From contig CAJNDS010002091.1 in assembly GCA_905221605.1 (NCBI GenBank), positions 1,095,001-1,159,000 of the forward strand: a stretch of DNA of 64,000 bases, read 5' to 3'. The notes under the pieces were generated by a model, which was given only the letters and a program-made list of their open reading frames with translations, was not told the DNA's origin and did not search any database. Shown here piece by piece: positions 23,201-34,811 of this stretch; positions within the stretch are counted from its first letter, which is position 1; each line of letters begins with the position of its first letter. Position numbers and translations under genes: made by a program. Source of the DNA: Symbiodinium natans. Taxonomy: Eukaryota > Sar > Dinophyceae > Suessiales > Symbiodiniaceae.

Positions 23201-23476
23201 ACGCATGACATCTCCCGCTTCAACAACATACGCCCCCTGAAACCCTGCACGTCTCTGAACACTGGATAACACTGACCAGAGGCCTGCGCTCTGCACACCC
23301 AACATGCTTTTGTTTCGCGAAGCCAAGCCAGGCATGATTCATGATGTTGAATCGAACACTTCTTGTTTCTTTCGCAGCATGTCGAAGCTGAGCGCGAGAA
23401 AGCGTACGTAGCCATGTCGCGCTGCACGTTAGCAAGACCTCCACATGTCAGGCTGTCAAGACCAACTCACCATCGG

Positions 23477-26400
23477 CTAGAGCTTGCTTGGCGAAGGGCC
23501 CGTAAGAACGGCCTTTGCAAAAATGTTCTTTAAAAGCAGTGGCAAGTCTTCAGTGTCCAGCACGAGATGAGAGTGGCCCGCCGGCATTGACAATCTCATT
23601 TCTTCTGCCATCTCTGGCTCTGCAATGAATATGGCATGGGCATTAATCCGGCGGTCGCTGGTGAGTGCTGTAGCCAGATCCTGGGGGGAGATGCCATAGC
23701 CTCGGAGGTTAGCATCGGAGATTAAGAAAACAAAGTAGTCATCTGCTTTCTCCTTGACGATTTCAACAGTGGCCTTGATGCCAGCTGACAACGTGTTGTC
23801 GCCACTGCGGGCAAATGAGGCATGGTCCGCCATAGCATTGACGACTGCAAACCGCTCCGCACGATTGCGAGGAGCTTTGCCCATCTTGACGAAAGGCAGC
23901 CAGTCTGTCTCGCCACTGTGGCCGATGATCTCATAGATGTACTTGTGCTCCAAACCAGACAAACCCTCCATCACCATCACCATGGAGGCACAAAGCCGAT
24001 CAAGCCGACCGTCGCCGTTGAAAATTGCCATCGAGCCACTGACGTCCACCACAAAAGACAAGCGTTTCGGGATGGACTGCGTCATGGATGGGTCTTCACG
24101 TTGGCCACGGTGCTTGAACACGTTCTTCTCGCCGATGGCAAAATCCACAATCTTGTTGTCGTCCAGTTCACCCACGACCTTTCCTCGCAACCAAGTCCTC
24201 TCCTTCTCTTTGGCCTCCACTGCTTGAAGAATCACTCGCAGTTGCATCACTTCTTTCTCAACAGTTCGGAAGAGCTCGTCGTACTTTGCGATATCGAGGT
24301 CAGCGAGCTCAAGCTCCAACTTCTCCCTTCCGACTGCAAGCATGGCGCGCTCTCTAGCTTTCTGCAGAACCTTTCCAGCGCCTGCTTCACGAACGCTGCT
24401 TGAGCCACTTGAGCCCTTGAATCCCTTGGAGCCTCTCCCAGAACCCCCGGAACCTCGTCCCCGCAGCCCACGCTTCCCCCGCTTTCCCCGCCTGCCTCGG
24501 CCTTTCCCCCCTTTGCCCTTCGAACCTCCGGCCGCTCCGGATGCAGAGTCTGATGTCTCATCGCCGTCTGAATCTTCAGCATCCTCACCCTCACCTTCGT
24601 CCGGCCCCGCTTCAAACTCTCCCACATCATCGTCAGCATCAGTGTCCTGAGAATCGTCCTCCTCCGACTCCATGCCACGAGCGCTTGATTTGGGCTCGAC
24701 GCCTGCTTTGCCAAGCATGCTGCTGTAAAGCGCTTCTTGCACTGCCAGTTGCCCTTTGCGAATCTCCAGGATGCGTATGTGAGAATCAGCGAACAGAAGT
24801 GCCAAACGCCCATCGTCCATCTCGCAACACGCGACGCAACTGGGCATTTCCATCTGCACCTTGCGATGCTCTGTCTGAGGACTTTCACGCTTTGTCAGGA
24901 GCATGCCCTGCTCTGCCAGCGAGTTCTCAGTTCCGGATCCCGGCTGAGACCTAGAAGCCAAGCCCATACCCGGGATCTTTCCGAGGACAATGCGGCGCAT
25001 CTGCGCGTTTGCAACATCAATTACCTCAAGCCACACACAACCGTGATCCACTGAGTATACTGGGCCAGTGCTGTCACTTATCCACGCAGCTGAGACAAGG
25101 CTTTTCGACGCGCCATGCCAGCAGGAGGTACCATGCCTTGCGTGCGCATTCGCGTCTGGTGCCTGCAGAATATCCTGTACTTCGGCATGCACACCTGAGC
25201 GCCGATAGCCCATGAGAGGATGTGCATGGTTCAACGTGTCCACATTTAAACCAAGTGCAAAGATGCAGAGGGTGTCCTCGGTCGTCATGACATGAGAGAA
25301 CAGATTGGCCTCACAATCGGCTGGTAAATCTTCTGATAGGCCCGCACGATGTGGTTGGACAGGCAGCTGAGTCAACGGTATTGGCTGAGACCAGAAGCGA
25401 GGCTCCACACAAGGTTCCAAGCCTGCTTTGCGGAGGCTTACATATGAATCATATGAGCCCAGGGATGCGAAGTACGAGTCAACGTCGCACTTCGCGGTTC
25501 CTCGGCTTCCGAAACGTCATGAGCCAACTGACGTGCATGGGCAGTCCTCTCTATCAGCGAGCTACGTATCAGTAAATACTACTACTCCGAGCCACAGAGT
25601 AGTCTCTCCTTGAAGTCTCCTTGTTGAGTGACATGAGTAAATAACTGGGCGAGAATGGGCCAAGCACACCAGGTCTGAACATGTGGCGGTTACCTGCTTA
25701 AGCCACTGGCCGATGCGAGGCTTGAGGCGTCTTGAAGATTCTTTGGGCAATTTTGCTACGCGCGACATACTTTTATCTTACTCGCACTCTACTTGCAATT
25801 CAATCAAGCCATGACGAAACTGCACGTGAACCAAATAGCTACAACACACCTTGTTGACCAGTAGCCAGTCTGAAGCACCAGCTCAAGCAGAACTGGCATT
25901 CCATTCGCGTCAGCGCATCGTAGCAGCAGGCGTTCCCGACTGAGGACATAGATTGCCAGCAAGCCCATCTTCTCTGGCCTGTAGGGTTTAGGGTTTAGGG
26001 TTTAGGGTTTAGGGGTAGCCGTGCATTGTCATCCTAGCTTGGGCTCAGTTGAGCAACTCTTGCTGCCAAGGCGCCAATCAAAGGGAAGTCTCACAGCGGC
26101 TGGAGATTCATGGTCGAAACAGCCGCAACGAACGAGCAGAATCTCATGCCCGAACTCGGCGTAGTAGATTGCCACTGGCAGGTCTGCCAACAGGCCCGCG
26201 CAAATGATATTGGAATGCTGTGGTGGCTTAGTTGGGGGCTGTATGCTCAGGCAGTCCACGCATCCATCGCCAGGCCGAATGCTCAGATGTGCTGCGTTTC
26301 GTACGTCGTAAGCACAAACATACCCTCCGGCTGGATCCGGCACGTAGACTAGCGACTTGCCAGCTGCATACGTTGCACGATCCTTCAGTGTGCTTCCAAC

Positions 26401-29400
26401 TGCTAGTGGGATTTCGCAACAAGCTTCGCGATGCACGTCATAAACATGAAGAATCATCTGGCTTGTCAGGATGCATAGGCATCCTTGCGCCGATGCCATT
26501 CCCAGCAGCTCTCCAAGCCAAGAGCCGGTGATGGGATCTTTGCCTGGGCGTGCTCCAAATCGCAGAAGCCAGCTCACAGCTATGATCTCTCTCCACAGAA
26601 ACAAGCAGAAGGGCTCTGAAAAAAACAATTGGGCACCCGGGCGCTAGTTTGGATCGCAAGCTTATCATGTTGGGCGCTATTCTGTGTTGCATGGCGGAGA
26701 GCATACCCTGCATGTCAATGGCCGGGTCTGAGTTTGTCAGGTCTCGTTGGTTGTTGGTGGCCTCCTTTTGAGCCAGGTTCTGTGGGTCTGTCTGATAGCG
26801 AAGACAAGCTATGGACAAAACAAGGAACTGTGCCACAAGGTAAAAAACTTTGCCAGCACAGCGGCCCTTGATCACGACACCATCCTTCGTGACGAAGCCC
26901 ATTGACCACCAGCGATCCTCTTCTGAGAATACTCTCGACCGAGATGAACTGCTTCTGAAGGGATGCCAGTCGCCTGCCCAGGCACGCACGACTTCTATAC
27001 CCACATCATCCCCACGCGTGCCTTCTTCGACAGTCCCCCGTGGCCTGCCCGCCAATGGCGTTGAAGCAGGCAGGTTTCCAGCTTCACTTGCTGGGCCTGG
27101 TCACCTCAGCCAATTCGCATCATTCCTGACTACGCAACACAAATCAAGGCACCACAAGGTAGGCTGTGTAGACTGTGTAGATTAGTGGCCGGGGAAGCGC
27201 TGAAGGGTGGCAACCTTATCTGGTGGGCCTAACTGCAAGGCCGCAGCAAGCCGCGTGCGATGCATGCGCTGCCCAGACGACTGTTGATCTGTGTCGGACT
27301 CCAAGGGAAGGCCATGACGTCGGAATATGTCAAAAACCGTCTTGCGGAGTTGTGGATCCAAGGTGTCAAAAGCGAAAACGTTTTCCATGACGTAGTCAAT
27401 GGAGTCATCCGGGTAAGCTGCTAAATGGCGCACAAGATTCACCAACTCACGTGTAGAGTATGGATACGAAAGCTTTCCTGCCTCCACCAGCTGCCGCAAC
27501 TCACTAAAGCATGCCGACAGCAGCTTCAACAGCTCAACCGAGACTTCTGGAGCATAGGACTGAAGCATGGCAACCTCTGACACCTGGTCTGGGTTTTGGA
27601 CAGCATGACAGGCGAAGCAGTCCCCCATCTCACGAAAAAAGTCGTTGCCCAAAAAGGGGAATCCAGGCCGGTTTGCCAATGCCACGACCAGAAATGCTTC
27701 ATGAATTGGTGTGCTGCTGGAATCACAAGTGATAAGCTCATGTCGCACAAATCGTCGCCCATCTGCCAGCAAAATCTCACCATCTTGCAACAGCCCCTTG
27801 AGGGTTAGCACCACTTCAGTCGGAGCCTTGTCAAACTCGTCTATCACAAGAACGCGACCGTGAACCATGGCCTTGACCAAGGGAGAATCCTCATAGCAGA
27901 GAAGACCATCACGCAAGCTTGGAACCAGAGTGAGCGAACCCACGGTTGTGTCACGGTGAAGCTGGATATATTCACGCTCACGATGCAAGAGCATGAGCAT
28001 CTTGTCGATAAGCTTGTTCTTGCCGACGCCCTGGTTGCCCATCAAGAGCAAGGGCTCTCCGGTGACAATATCGCGAAGCATATCGTGCAGGGCCAGTGTT
28101 TGCTGCGGATTGTGGAAGAACTTGGTCTCAGGGACCAGGGCTTTTTCCTGCGGAGCCCGAACTCGGCAAACTACAGAACCTATCCGCAATTCTGGGTCTG
28201 AATCTTTTAGATCTGGAGGTTCAATGGCCATGCCGGTTGCATCAAGCAACCGTGCGCTTTTCGCCTCAATTGCAAATCCGGCTGCTTTCAGAATGGACAA
28301 AACAGCCCCGCTCTCAGCTGAAGGCATGAAGTCTGTCATGAGTGCTGACTGCAAGAACGCGCCAATTTCTGATGCAACTTCGCTCAGACTTGCAGCCGCT
28401 GCAGTTCTTGCGGCACGCAGGATTCCACGCAGGGAGAGCATCACGTGAGGATTTCCGGCATCACCCCTGTTGCCGGTCCAGAGGGATGAGCTGGAGTCCT
28501 GCGCGGCCTCATAGAGAAGCTGGCGCACACGCAGAAGCGATCGAACCACTGGGTCTGGGCAGCGGGGCACAGCAGCTGCAACAAGGGACTGCAGATCTGG
28601 CTGGAGAGGCAGAGTGAAGAAATGAAAAAGCTGTAGGACCTCATTTGTCAACCAGCTCCGACTACGCGCATCATTGGGCGTCGCCACAGCCATGATGCGG
28701 AAAGTTGGGTGTGTGCAGCGCAACCCTCGGCTGGACAACTCCTCCGCAGTCAAACCCAATGATCTCATGAGAAGCTTCCATCGCCATGGTGCCACAAAGC
28801 GAGTGCCGTCATACAGAGTAACCTCCCGGTCTTGAATCACCTGAGCCAGGGATGCCAGGCTTCCTGGGCGCAGCTGTTGTAGGCCATCAAGGACACAAAG
28901 GCCACCAGAGTGCATCGCTTGGAGAAGGGGAGATGGCTCCCAGGTACTCTCCCCTTGTCTGTTTGTGGCCCTGCGTTGGAACAAGTCCCGAGCGGTCATC
29001 TCCTCATGCAGAAATAGCGTTTCCAAACGGGAGTATCCTAAACATAGGCCAAAGTGCTTTGCAATAACTGTTTTGCCTTCTCCTCTTGGGCCGATGAGGC
29101 AGACGTCTCGGCCAACAGACGCCGACAGCAGCATTCCTGTCAGAATGTGGCGCTGGTGGCCTGCCAGCTTGTCCAGCAAGGGTCCCATGGGCTGTACATT
29201 GTTCGGATTGTTGGGCCTTTGGCAGCGAATCATTTTGACAGCATCCGAAGCTGTGCCAACGCGGATTTGGAGGTATGCTTCGGCCTCCGAGTCCTGCAAG
29301 ACTTCCTCCAGAACTGGCACCGGCCTAGCGGATTCTATGGATTCTCTCTCGGAGTCCACCGAGTCGGCTCCTTCTTTACCCTCCCGTGGCAGGCGTGGCA

Positions 29401-30948
29401 GGATGCCGGCTACCAACTCTGCGGATTCTGCTGTCAGCAGCCCGCTTCCCTTGCCAAAAGGGAAAATTGTGTTGATCACATGGTGGACTGACAGCCACGG
29501 CGCATGCTCGAGCAGCTGAGCAGCGGAAATCAAGGACTCCTCGCAGGGGAAACACGGCGAACCGAAGGTCAAGTTCCGTCCGTCCATGCCGGAGGTTTGA
29601 CCTCGCAGCTGCATGAGCTCCCATAGGCCAGCGTGGAAACTCAACAACTCTTCGAGCGACTCGGTTGAAACAGTCCGAGCATGATGGGTCTGCAGTTGTG
29701 GCAGGAGCATCTCGACAGGAACCCGATCAACATAGCGAGCTTGAAAACGTGATCGCAGAGGAGGGTCCAAGGGGTTGCCAGGGAAGGGTGGCGAAGGAAC
29801 GCCAAGCGCAATGACTCGAAAGTTGTCGTGCACACGAACAAGCTTTAGCTGCTGTAGCCGGTCTCGGTCAGCGATCAGATTATCGTACCGCTGGGGTGCC
29901 ACAAGGAAACGGCCATCTTCCAGTTGCATCTCTCGGTTTTCCAAAAGGTTGTTGATCACAGGCATCACATTGCGCTCCGCTTTCTCCAGGCCTTCAATGA
30001 TCAGCACTCGACCACGCAAAGCTGCTCTCACGATGGCCTGATCAAACCAAACCACAGACAGGGCCTGGCCGTGGTTGTCTTTATTCTCGCTCCCGCTCAT
30101 GCGAAGCTCGCGTCGCATCTTCAGGTCCACTTCTGATGTGTCTGCCGTCAGCGCCAAGAACTCGCACTCTCGGCCTGTCAAACTGTCACACAGCGCAAGC
30201 AAGAAGAGGGAGAAGATTGAGATATGTGCTGGCTTGTTAAGAAAACGTGGAATGCAACAAATTCATCTCCGCTCCGGCCCGTAGGAATCCAAATTCCCCA
30301 ACTCTCACCTGAGGACCGCCAGCCCTACTGTTTGGCGGGGGGTTCCTGTGGGCTTAGTGACGGTCAGTGCAAGTCGGAATCAATGCGGCGAGGCAAGTTT
30401 GCTCTGCGCACATGCACCTGGCGTGCGCCAGGGCAGATCACCCGAATGCCCGGTTAGGTCGCACTCATCACGCAAAACCTAGTTCATTGCACGTTTGTTG
30501 CTGTGCTTTTGGTAGCTGTAAGTATGGCCCCCGGGCCTGACAGACTCAAGAGCACGTCGTGCCCTCCAGCAGGCCTTTGCTAGAGGCCGGCCCTGCTCGG
30601 GAGGCTTGGTGGAACAGCCCCAGAATGTGTTTGTTTCGTTGCTTCCTAGTCTGCAAGTGCTTGCAGGTCCAGCATTGCCAGAATGCCATCCCCTAGGGAA
30701 GCTCGCCCCAACCCCCTCGAATGGTAGCCGGTGGCCACAAAGCAAACCTGTGAACACATACAAGCACATGCGGACATGCGGCTGGCCACATGCCTGCGAA
30801 AGAGAATTAAGCATCCAAATCCCAAACCCTACACCCAATCGTGCGGCGAATTGATGCGCTAGAGACAGTCGCATAAAGCTAAACTAGAAGGATTTGGGAG
30901 GTCTCATGGCCGCCATGCCTCTTACCCTCGGTGAACTCAAGGTTTTTT

Positions 30949-30989
<41 letters not shown>

Positions 30990-31918
30990 TTCCTTCGCAC
31001 ACAGTCCCCCGCGAAGGGGGCTGCCCTAATGGGCGTGCTCTTGCGGTCTGTCTGTGTGTGAGACATCTCGTTGTTAGCATGATGTGGTTCCCCATGGTTC
31101 CCCGCTAACTAACATGATCTGCAAGACGGCCCCTCTTCCCATCATCCAACGGTGTGTGACAGTGTGTTCTTGCCGGCTCCCGAAACAACAACAAAGGAAA
31201 ACCAAGTGTGAATGTACCAACAGTAGAGTGCTCCCGATCAGAACACACTTGGAGATGTGAGGCATTGCTCGTGTTCGGCTACTCCCCTGCAGTGTTGGGA
31301 AGCTCAATCCATGACAGTACATTGTTGGGCAGGTCTGTCTATGAAAGCTATGAAAGTTCGTGAGACACCTCGAGGCATGGATGGCTTTCATAGGCAACGG
31401 AAGGACACACTTCCTTTCCTTCCCTTCCCTGCACTTAGGGGACACACTCTCTCTCTCTCTTCTTCTTCTACCCAGCGAAGAGGCCCCCCGCTCTCTATCT
31501 CACTCTGCCGTTGCATCCAGAGGGTCTGCAGCGCCAGGCAACGCATGAGGCTTAGCCCTTGAGGCCCGTCAATAAAACCGTGACCGACGGGGAACTCAAG
31601 GTCAACCTTTGGGATGATATAATGTAATACCCAAAAGTTTAAAGATTACCTACAGACTCTACCACTAAGGCCTGCAATCTCACAGAACCGGTATGCCAAC
31701 CAGCGACGTAGTGGTGAGTGAGGGCCAAGCAGAAACATGTCTTGGCCAAGGGCATCTTTCTGAATCATCCAGCGCAAGTGCTCGGAGGCCCATTCGGAAT
31801 CCAGCAAGGTACAGCGATCCTCATACCGGCTGGGAATCAGTTCCGGATTCTGATTTTGTGGTCCCGGAGCTGATGTGATGGAGGCTGCAATCTGCCTCAA
31901 CCGCCGCTGCTGAATCAT
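23477..31918 (-). CDS. VWA8: VWA8-type AAA+ ATPase with C-terminal von Willebrand A domain
   Basis: Large dynein-related ATPase; the animal protein is mitochondrial. Exon 31918-31663 reads EHLRWMIQKDALGQDMFLLG with the family's degenerate first P-loop. It joins 30174 through a 1488-nt GT-AG intron (31662-30175), restoring LSGRECEFLAL. The 3-kb exon to about 27.2 kb has Walker B RVLIIEGLEKAER (AAA1), P-loop GPRGEGKT (AAA2, about 29.09 kb), and GNQGVGK with RVLVIDEFDKAP (AAA3). Beta-rich exons follow (about 27.0-26.83, 26.57-26.03, and 25978-25850). The last exon (about 25420-23477) has an acidic then Gly/Lys/Arg-rich linker and the VWA domain with MIDAS DVSGSM (about 24.04 kb), ending MPAGHSHLVLDTEDLPLLL. 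N-terminal targeting sequence and some middle joins are unresolved. Identity is firm from AAA and VWA segments. Confidence 0.92.
25982..26014. repeat. Telomere-like repeat forming an intron 3' end in VWA8
   Basis: Four exact TTTAGGG units plus a partial one on the plus strand; on the coding strand CCCTAAA copies run straight into TACAG|G, the acceptor (25980-25979) of a predicted VWA8 exon at 25978-25850. That exon is 129 nt (43 codons) and reads MGLLAIYVLSRERLLLRCAD. Confidence 0.95.
30952..30987. repeat. (CT)n microsatellite
   Basis: About 17 uninterrupted CT units on the plus strand, in the 1.5-kb first visible intron of the VWA8 gene. A second CT/CTT tract is at 31447-31471. Confidence 0.95.
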
Positions 31919-31999
31919 GTGGAACTCACCGCATGTCAGGGCGGTCAGGGCCGGCAGAACATAGCAGAACTACACTATCATTGTTAAGCTCTTTTTAAG

Positions 32000-33330
32000 T
32001 CCGTGCTTAGCTGTGCTGTGGCTGCGCTGGTGATTGCTTCAACTGGCTTCAGAATGACTGCAGTTTGAATGTGGATTTAGTGAATCAAATCCGTTATCGG
32101 CTGCAGCACCGCCGGTAAGCGAGAAGTCTGCAAGATGTTGCTGACAAGCTCTGCAACACATGCGCTGGCAAGGGCAGCCTGACGGACGACAATTCCACAG
32201 TAATGCCAGCCATGTCTTTGACCTCGCGCAGACTGATGAGCAAGCCACCCTTGACAATTCCTAGCACTAGCTACCCCTTCTGTTCATGGTCTGGGTGCGG
32301 AACTGCCAATCATGCCACAGACAGTCTGGCTTGAGCTGAATGTGCTCCGTACATGCACGTAAGCACGTTTCTATGCAGAATGCATGCTCCTTGGTGCGTC
32401 TGACAGCAGGCCACCCGGGCATCAACGAAAGAACTAAGTGCCTTGATGATCCACTCTCAGCCCTCCTTTACTGCATCCAGCGCCTCCATGCACAGGAACA
32501 TGGATCATGACAGGCCAAACAGAACAGGCAGAATCTCATTGGATGGCCTCCCAGGCATTGACATTCGAGCCACGCCTGTCCAAGTGGGGCGATGGGTGCT
32601 GCTTTCACTTTGAAGCTGGTGTCAAGACACGGACGCTTTCCTGGATACCCTTAACCCCCTGGACCCCTTAGGCCTTAGGCCTTAGACCCTGAACCGCTCG
32701 GAAGCATCAGCAGGTCTGGATCTCGCGTCGGACTTTGGGGTTTAAGGTCCGAACTTTGGGATATTAGAGGGATTCGCAAGATGCCTCAGGCACTTCACGT
32801 TTACAACTAAAGGATAAGGCCTGCCGCCCGCCAGGTAGGTTGCCGAGGACGTGCGGCGTCCTTTACTAGGCCTGCAACAAAGGCTCAAACAGAATCTGCT
32901 CCAGAGCCTGCCAGGCTCCGAGGTTCCAGCCGAGGACGGTCCTTGTCTGACTTCTCGGGCCTCGCCAAAAACTTAAGGGGGGCAGGACGACAGACACAGT
33001 CGGCTTCTCCGCTTCTCTGGGCGTCTGGCGGCCGCTTCGGGGGGAACAAGCCAGGAGCCACGGCCTACAGAGGTGAAGCAGTACTTTCTACTCCCCTGGT
33101 GTCTGTCGATGTCTTTAACGCTTGCGGCCTGGACCTTGAGCATGAGGCAGATCCACCGAGCCCCGCCCTGGAACAGTGCACGAAGAGAAAAGAAAAGCTC
33201 AGCCACATGTCGGCTGAGCGCAGCACCCGCCTCCAGCAGCTCTTGCTCACGCTGGACGACTGCAACATCTTGATCGCTGAGACCAGGTTGCTTCAGATTC
33301 TCCTCATGCGGGGATGTGGAACGATAAAGC
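32000..33330. other. Upstream of VWA8: no firm gene
   Basis: A minus-strand frame near 32.25-32.10 kb contains MAGITVELSSVRLPLPAH and might be a coding exon, and a plus-strand frame spans 32943-33461, but neither is recognised. Degenerate telomere-like heptamers occur at 32646-32700 and 32737-32760. The start of VWA8 transcription could lie here. Confidence 0.3.
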
Positions 33331-33449
33331 CTTCCCTACGCCAGCTGCCAGTTCGGAGGCCCAGCAATTTTCCAAAGGGATGGGAGTGGAGGTCCCTGGC
33401 GCAAAGGAAGAAATGGCAGACCCACGGGATGTGGGGGAGGGGGGGGTGG

Positions 33450-33640
33450 GGAGGGAAGTGACGACATTTGTTTGGGAACGCGGTTGAGAAGTACCCCCAG
33501 GCGTGTGTCGGGGCCAGCCACGGAGACACCTCCCTCATCATCCCCTGCTTGAAGCAAACTGCGATGCACATGCGACTCCTGCGCTCTTGATGCTGCCAGC
33601 ATCGCAGCCGCAAAGTTGTCCTCTGAGACGAGCAAACTGA
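33450..33640 (-). CDS. Unrecognised coding exon
   Basis: Minus-strand frame reading VSEDNFAAAMLAASRAQESH, then a Gly/Val-rich stretch up to about 33.45 kb, after which it turns into Pro-rich read-through of a purine tract. Protein-like, but no domain recognised. It lies between the PPR gene and VWA8 and could be a late exon of the former or an early exon of the latter. Confidence 0.3.
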
Positions 33641-34811
33641 CCGTAGGATGCTGGAAAATGAGATGCGTCCTGGACCGGAAATGCAGCCACTGCCTTCAAT
33701 TGTCGGTACACCTGGTGGGCACTCTTTTTATGGGCGACTCGGGATATGCCGCGTACGCAGCATATGCACATAGAATGCCAGGTGAGCACAGCACCAAGCG
33801 GAAAAAATCAGTCTGACGGTTCGCACCACCTGCACGCGGAACTTGAAAGGGCATTGAAATGCCGGCCGTTTGTGACATCACCCTGCAGTACCTGAGTGCC
33901 CAGCCGCGATTCTGTTCATCTTCGGTGATGAAAGTCCGGAATCTCGGAAGATGCGTGTATGCTCAAGCTCCTGAAGCCTTGCTGGTTAGAATTGGGTTGG
34001 AAGAATGAGGCCAGGACTCATTGAACCTCTTCTCGTCAAACTTCCCGAAGTCCCGCCTCAAAGTGTGGTGTCGGTCGTCCTCGCATCAATGCCACAACGC
34101 AACAACATTGTAACAACGGTCCCTTTTGTGTTGTCCTTTTTTATAGAAGCGTTCTATACTATAGGGGACCCAGGGACCCAAAGAAGGACACGTTTTAAAC
34201 GAACTGCCCAGATTGCGGCATGCCAGGCAAGGTCTCAGGCATCCTGAGGGCAGCAGAGCTCCACGAAGCGCAGCTTCCGGCCTTGGGATCAAGCTGCGTA
34301 GACCCAGGAGGACCCAGGGATTCGATCATGCAGCCAGGAGAGTGCGCAACTTTTTTCTGCTCTGAACTAAAGTTGTGTCCAACCCGGCAGCTTGTAGAGA
34401 TCCACTGAGGAGCTCTTGCTGGCAAGCAACCAGGGAGGGACTGGCGCGCTCACCTTGGGCGTGGTTGCGGCCCTTGCATCTTTCTGAGTGATGGGTCGTA
34501 CACAGCGCAAAGCACTCTTAGGGAGAGGTGACTGAGATGACTCTCTTTTGCCCAGTGACACTCTGTGAGCAGCGCGCCGAAGCTACCCACCTTCCAGCGC
34601 TGTCATGCAGAGTTGCCATCTCTGTGCTGCACCGCAGAATGATGCTGAAGCGACACAGGCCTGTGGCATGATACCACGTTGCATTGCGTATGAAACCATC
34701 AGAAGCCCATGACCCCAACGGCTTGTCTCCGTGCAGGCCAGTATGGCAGAATTGCAGCCTCGGCTGCTGGGGAAAGCGAGGATGTGAAATTGCGTGTTAT
34801 GTTGAACCTGC

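Larger units (their letters stand above)
19050..23470. other. 4.4 kb without a recognised gene
   Basis: Only short frames on both strands, none with a known motif. The stretch contains the 29-bp tandem duplication (19853-19910), CT-rich tracts near 20.24 and 20.40 kb, and one degenerate TTTAGGG pair at 21236-21251. It lies between the VWA8 stop codon and the OPR-like gene and is the largest empty interval in the window. Confidence 0.45.

Noticed and set aside
24342-24650. Pro/Glu/Ser-rich plus-strand frame
   Set aside because: Mirror of the charged linker of the minus-strand VWA8 exon, which is firmly supported by homology on both sides.
30884-31066. Short frame with Arg/Glu alternation
   Set aside because: Produced entirely by the (CT)n microsatellite inside a VWA8 intron.
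32943-33461. 172-codon plus-strand open frame
   Set aside because: No family match and ends in a purine-rich low-complexity tract; its strand disagrees with all confident genes. Kept only as a mention.
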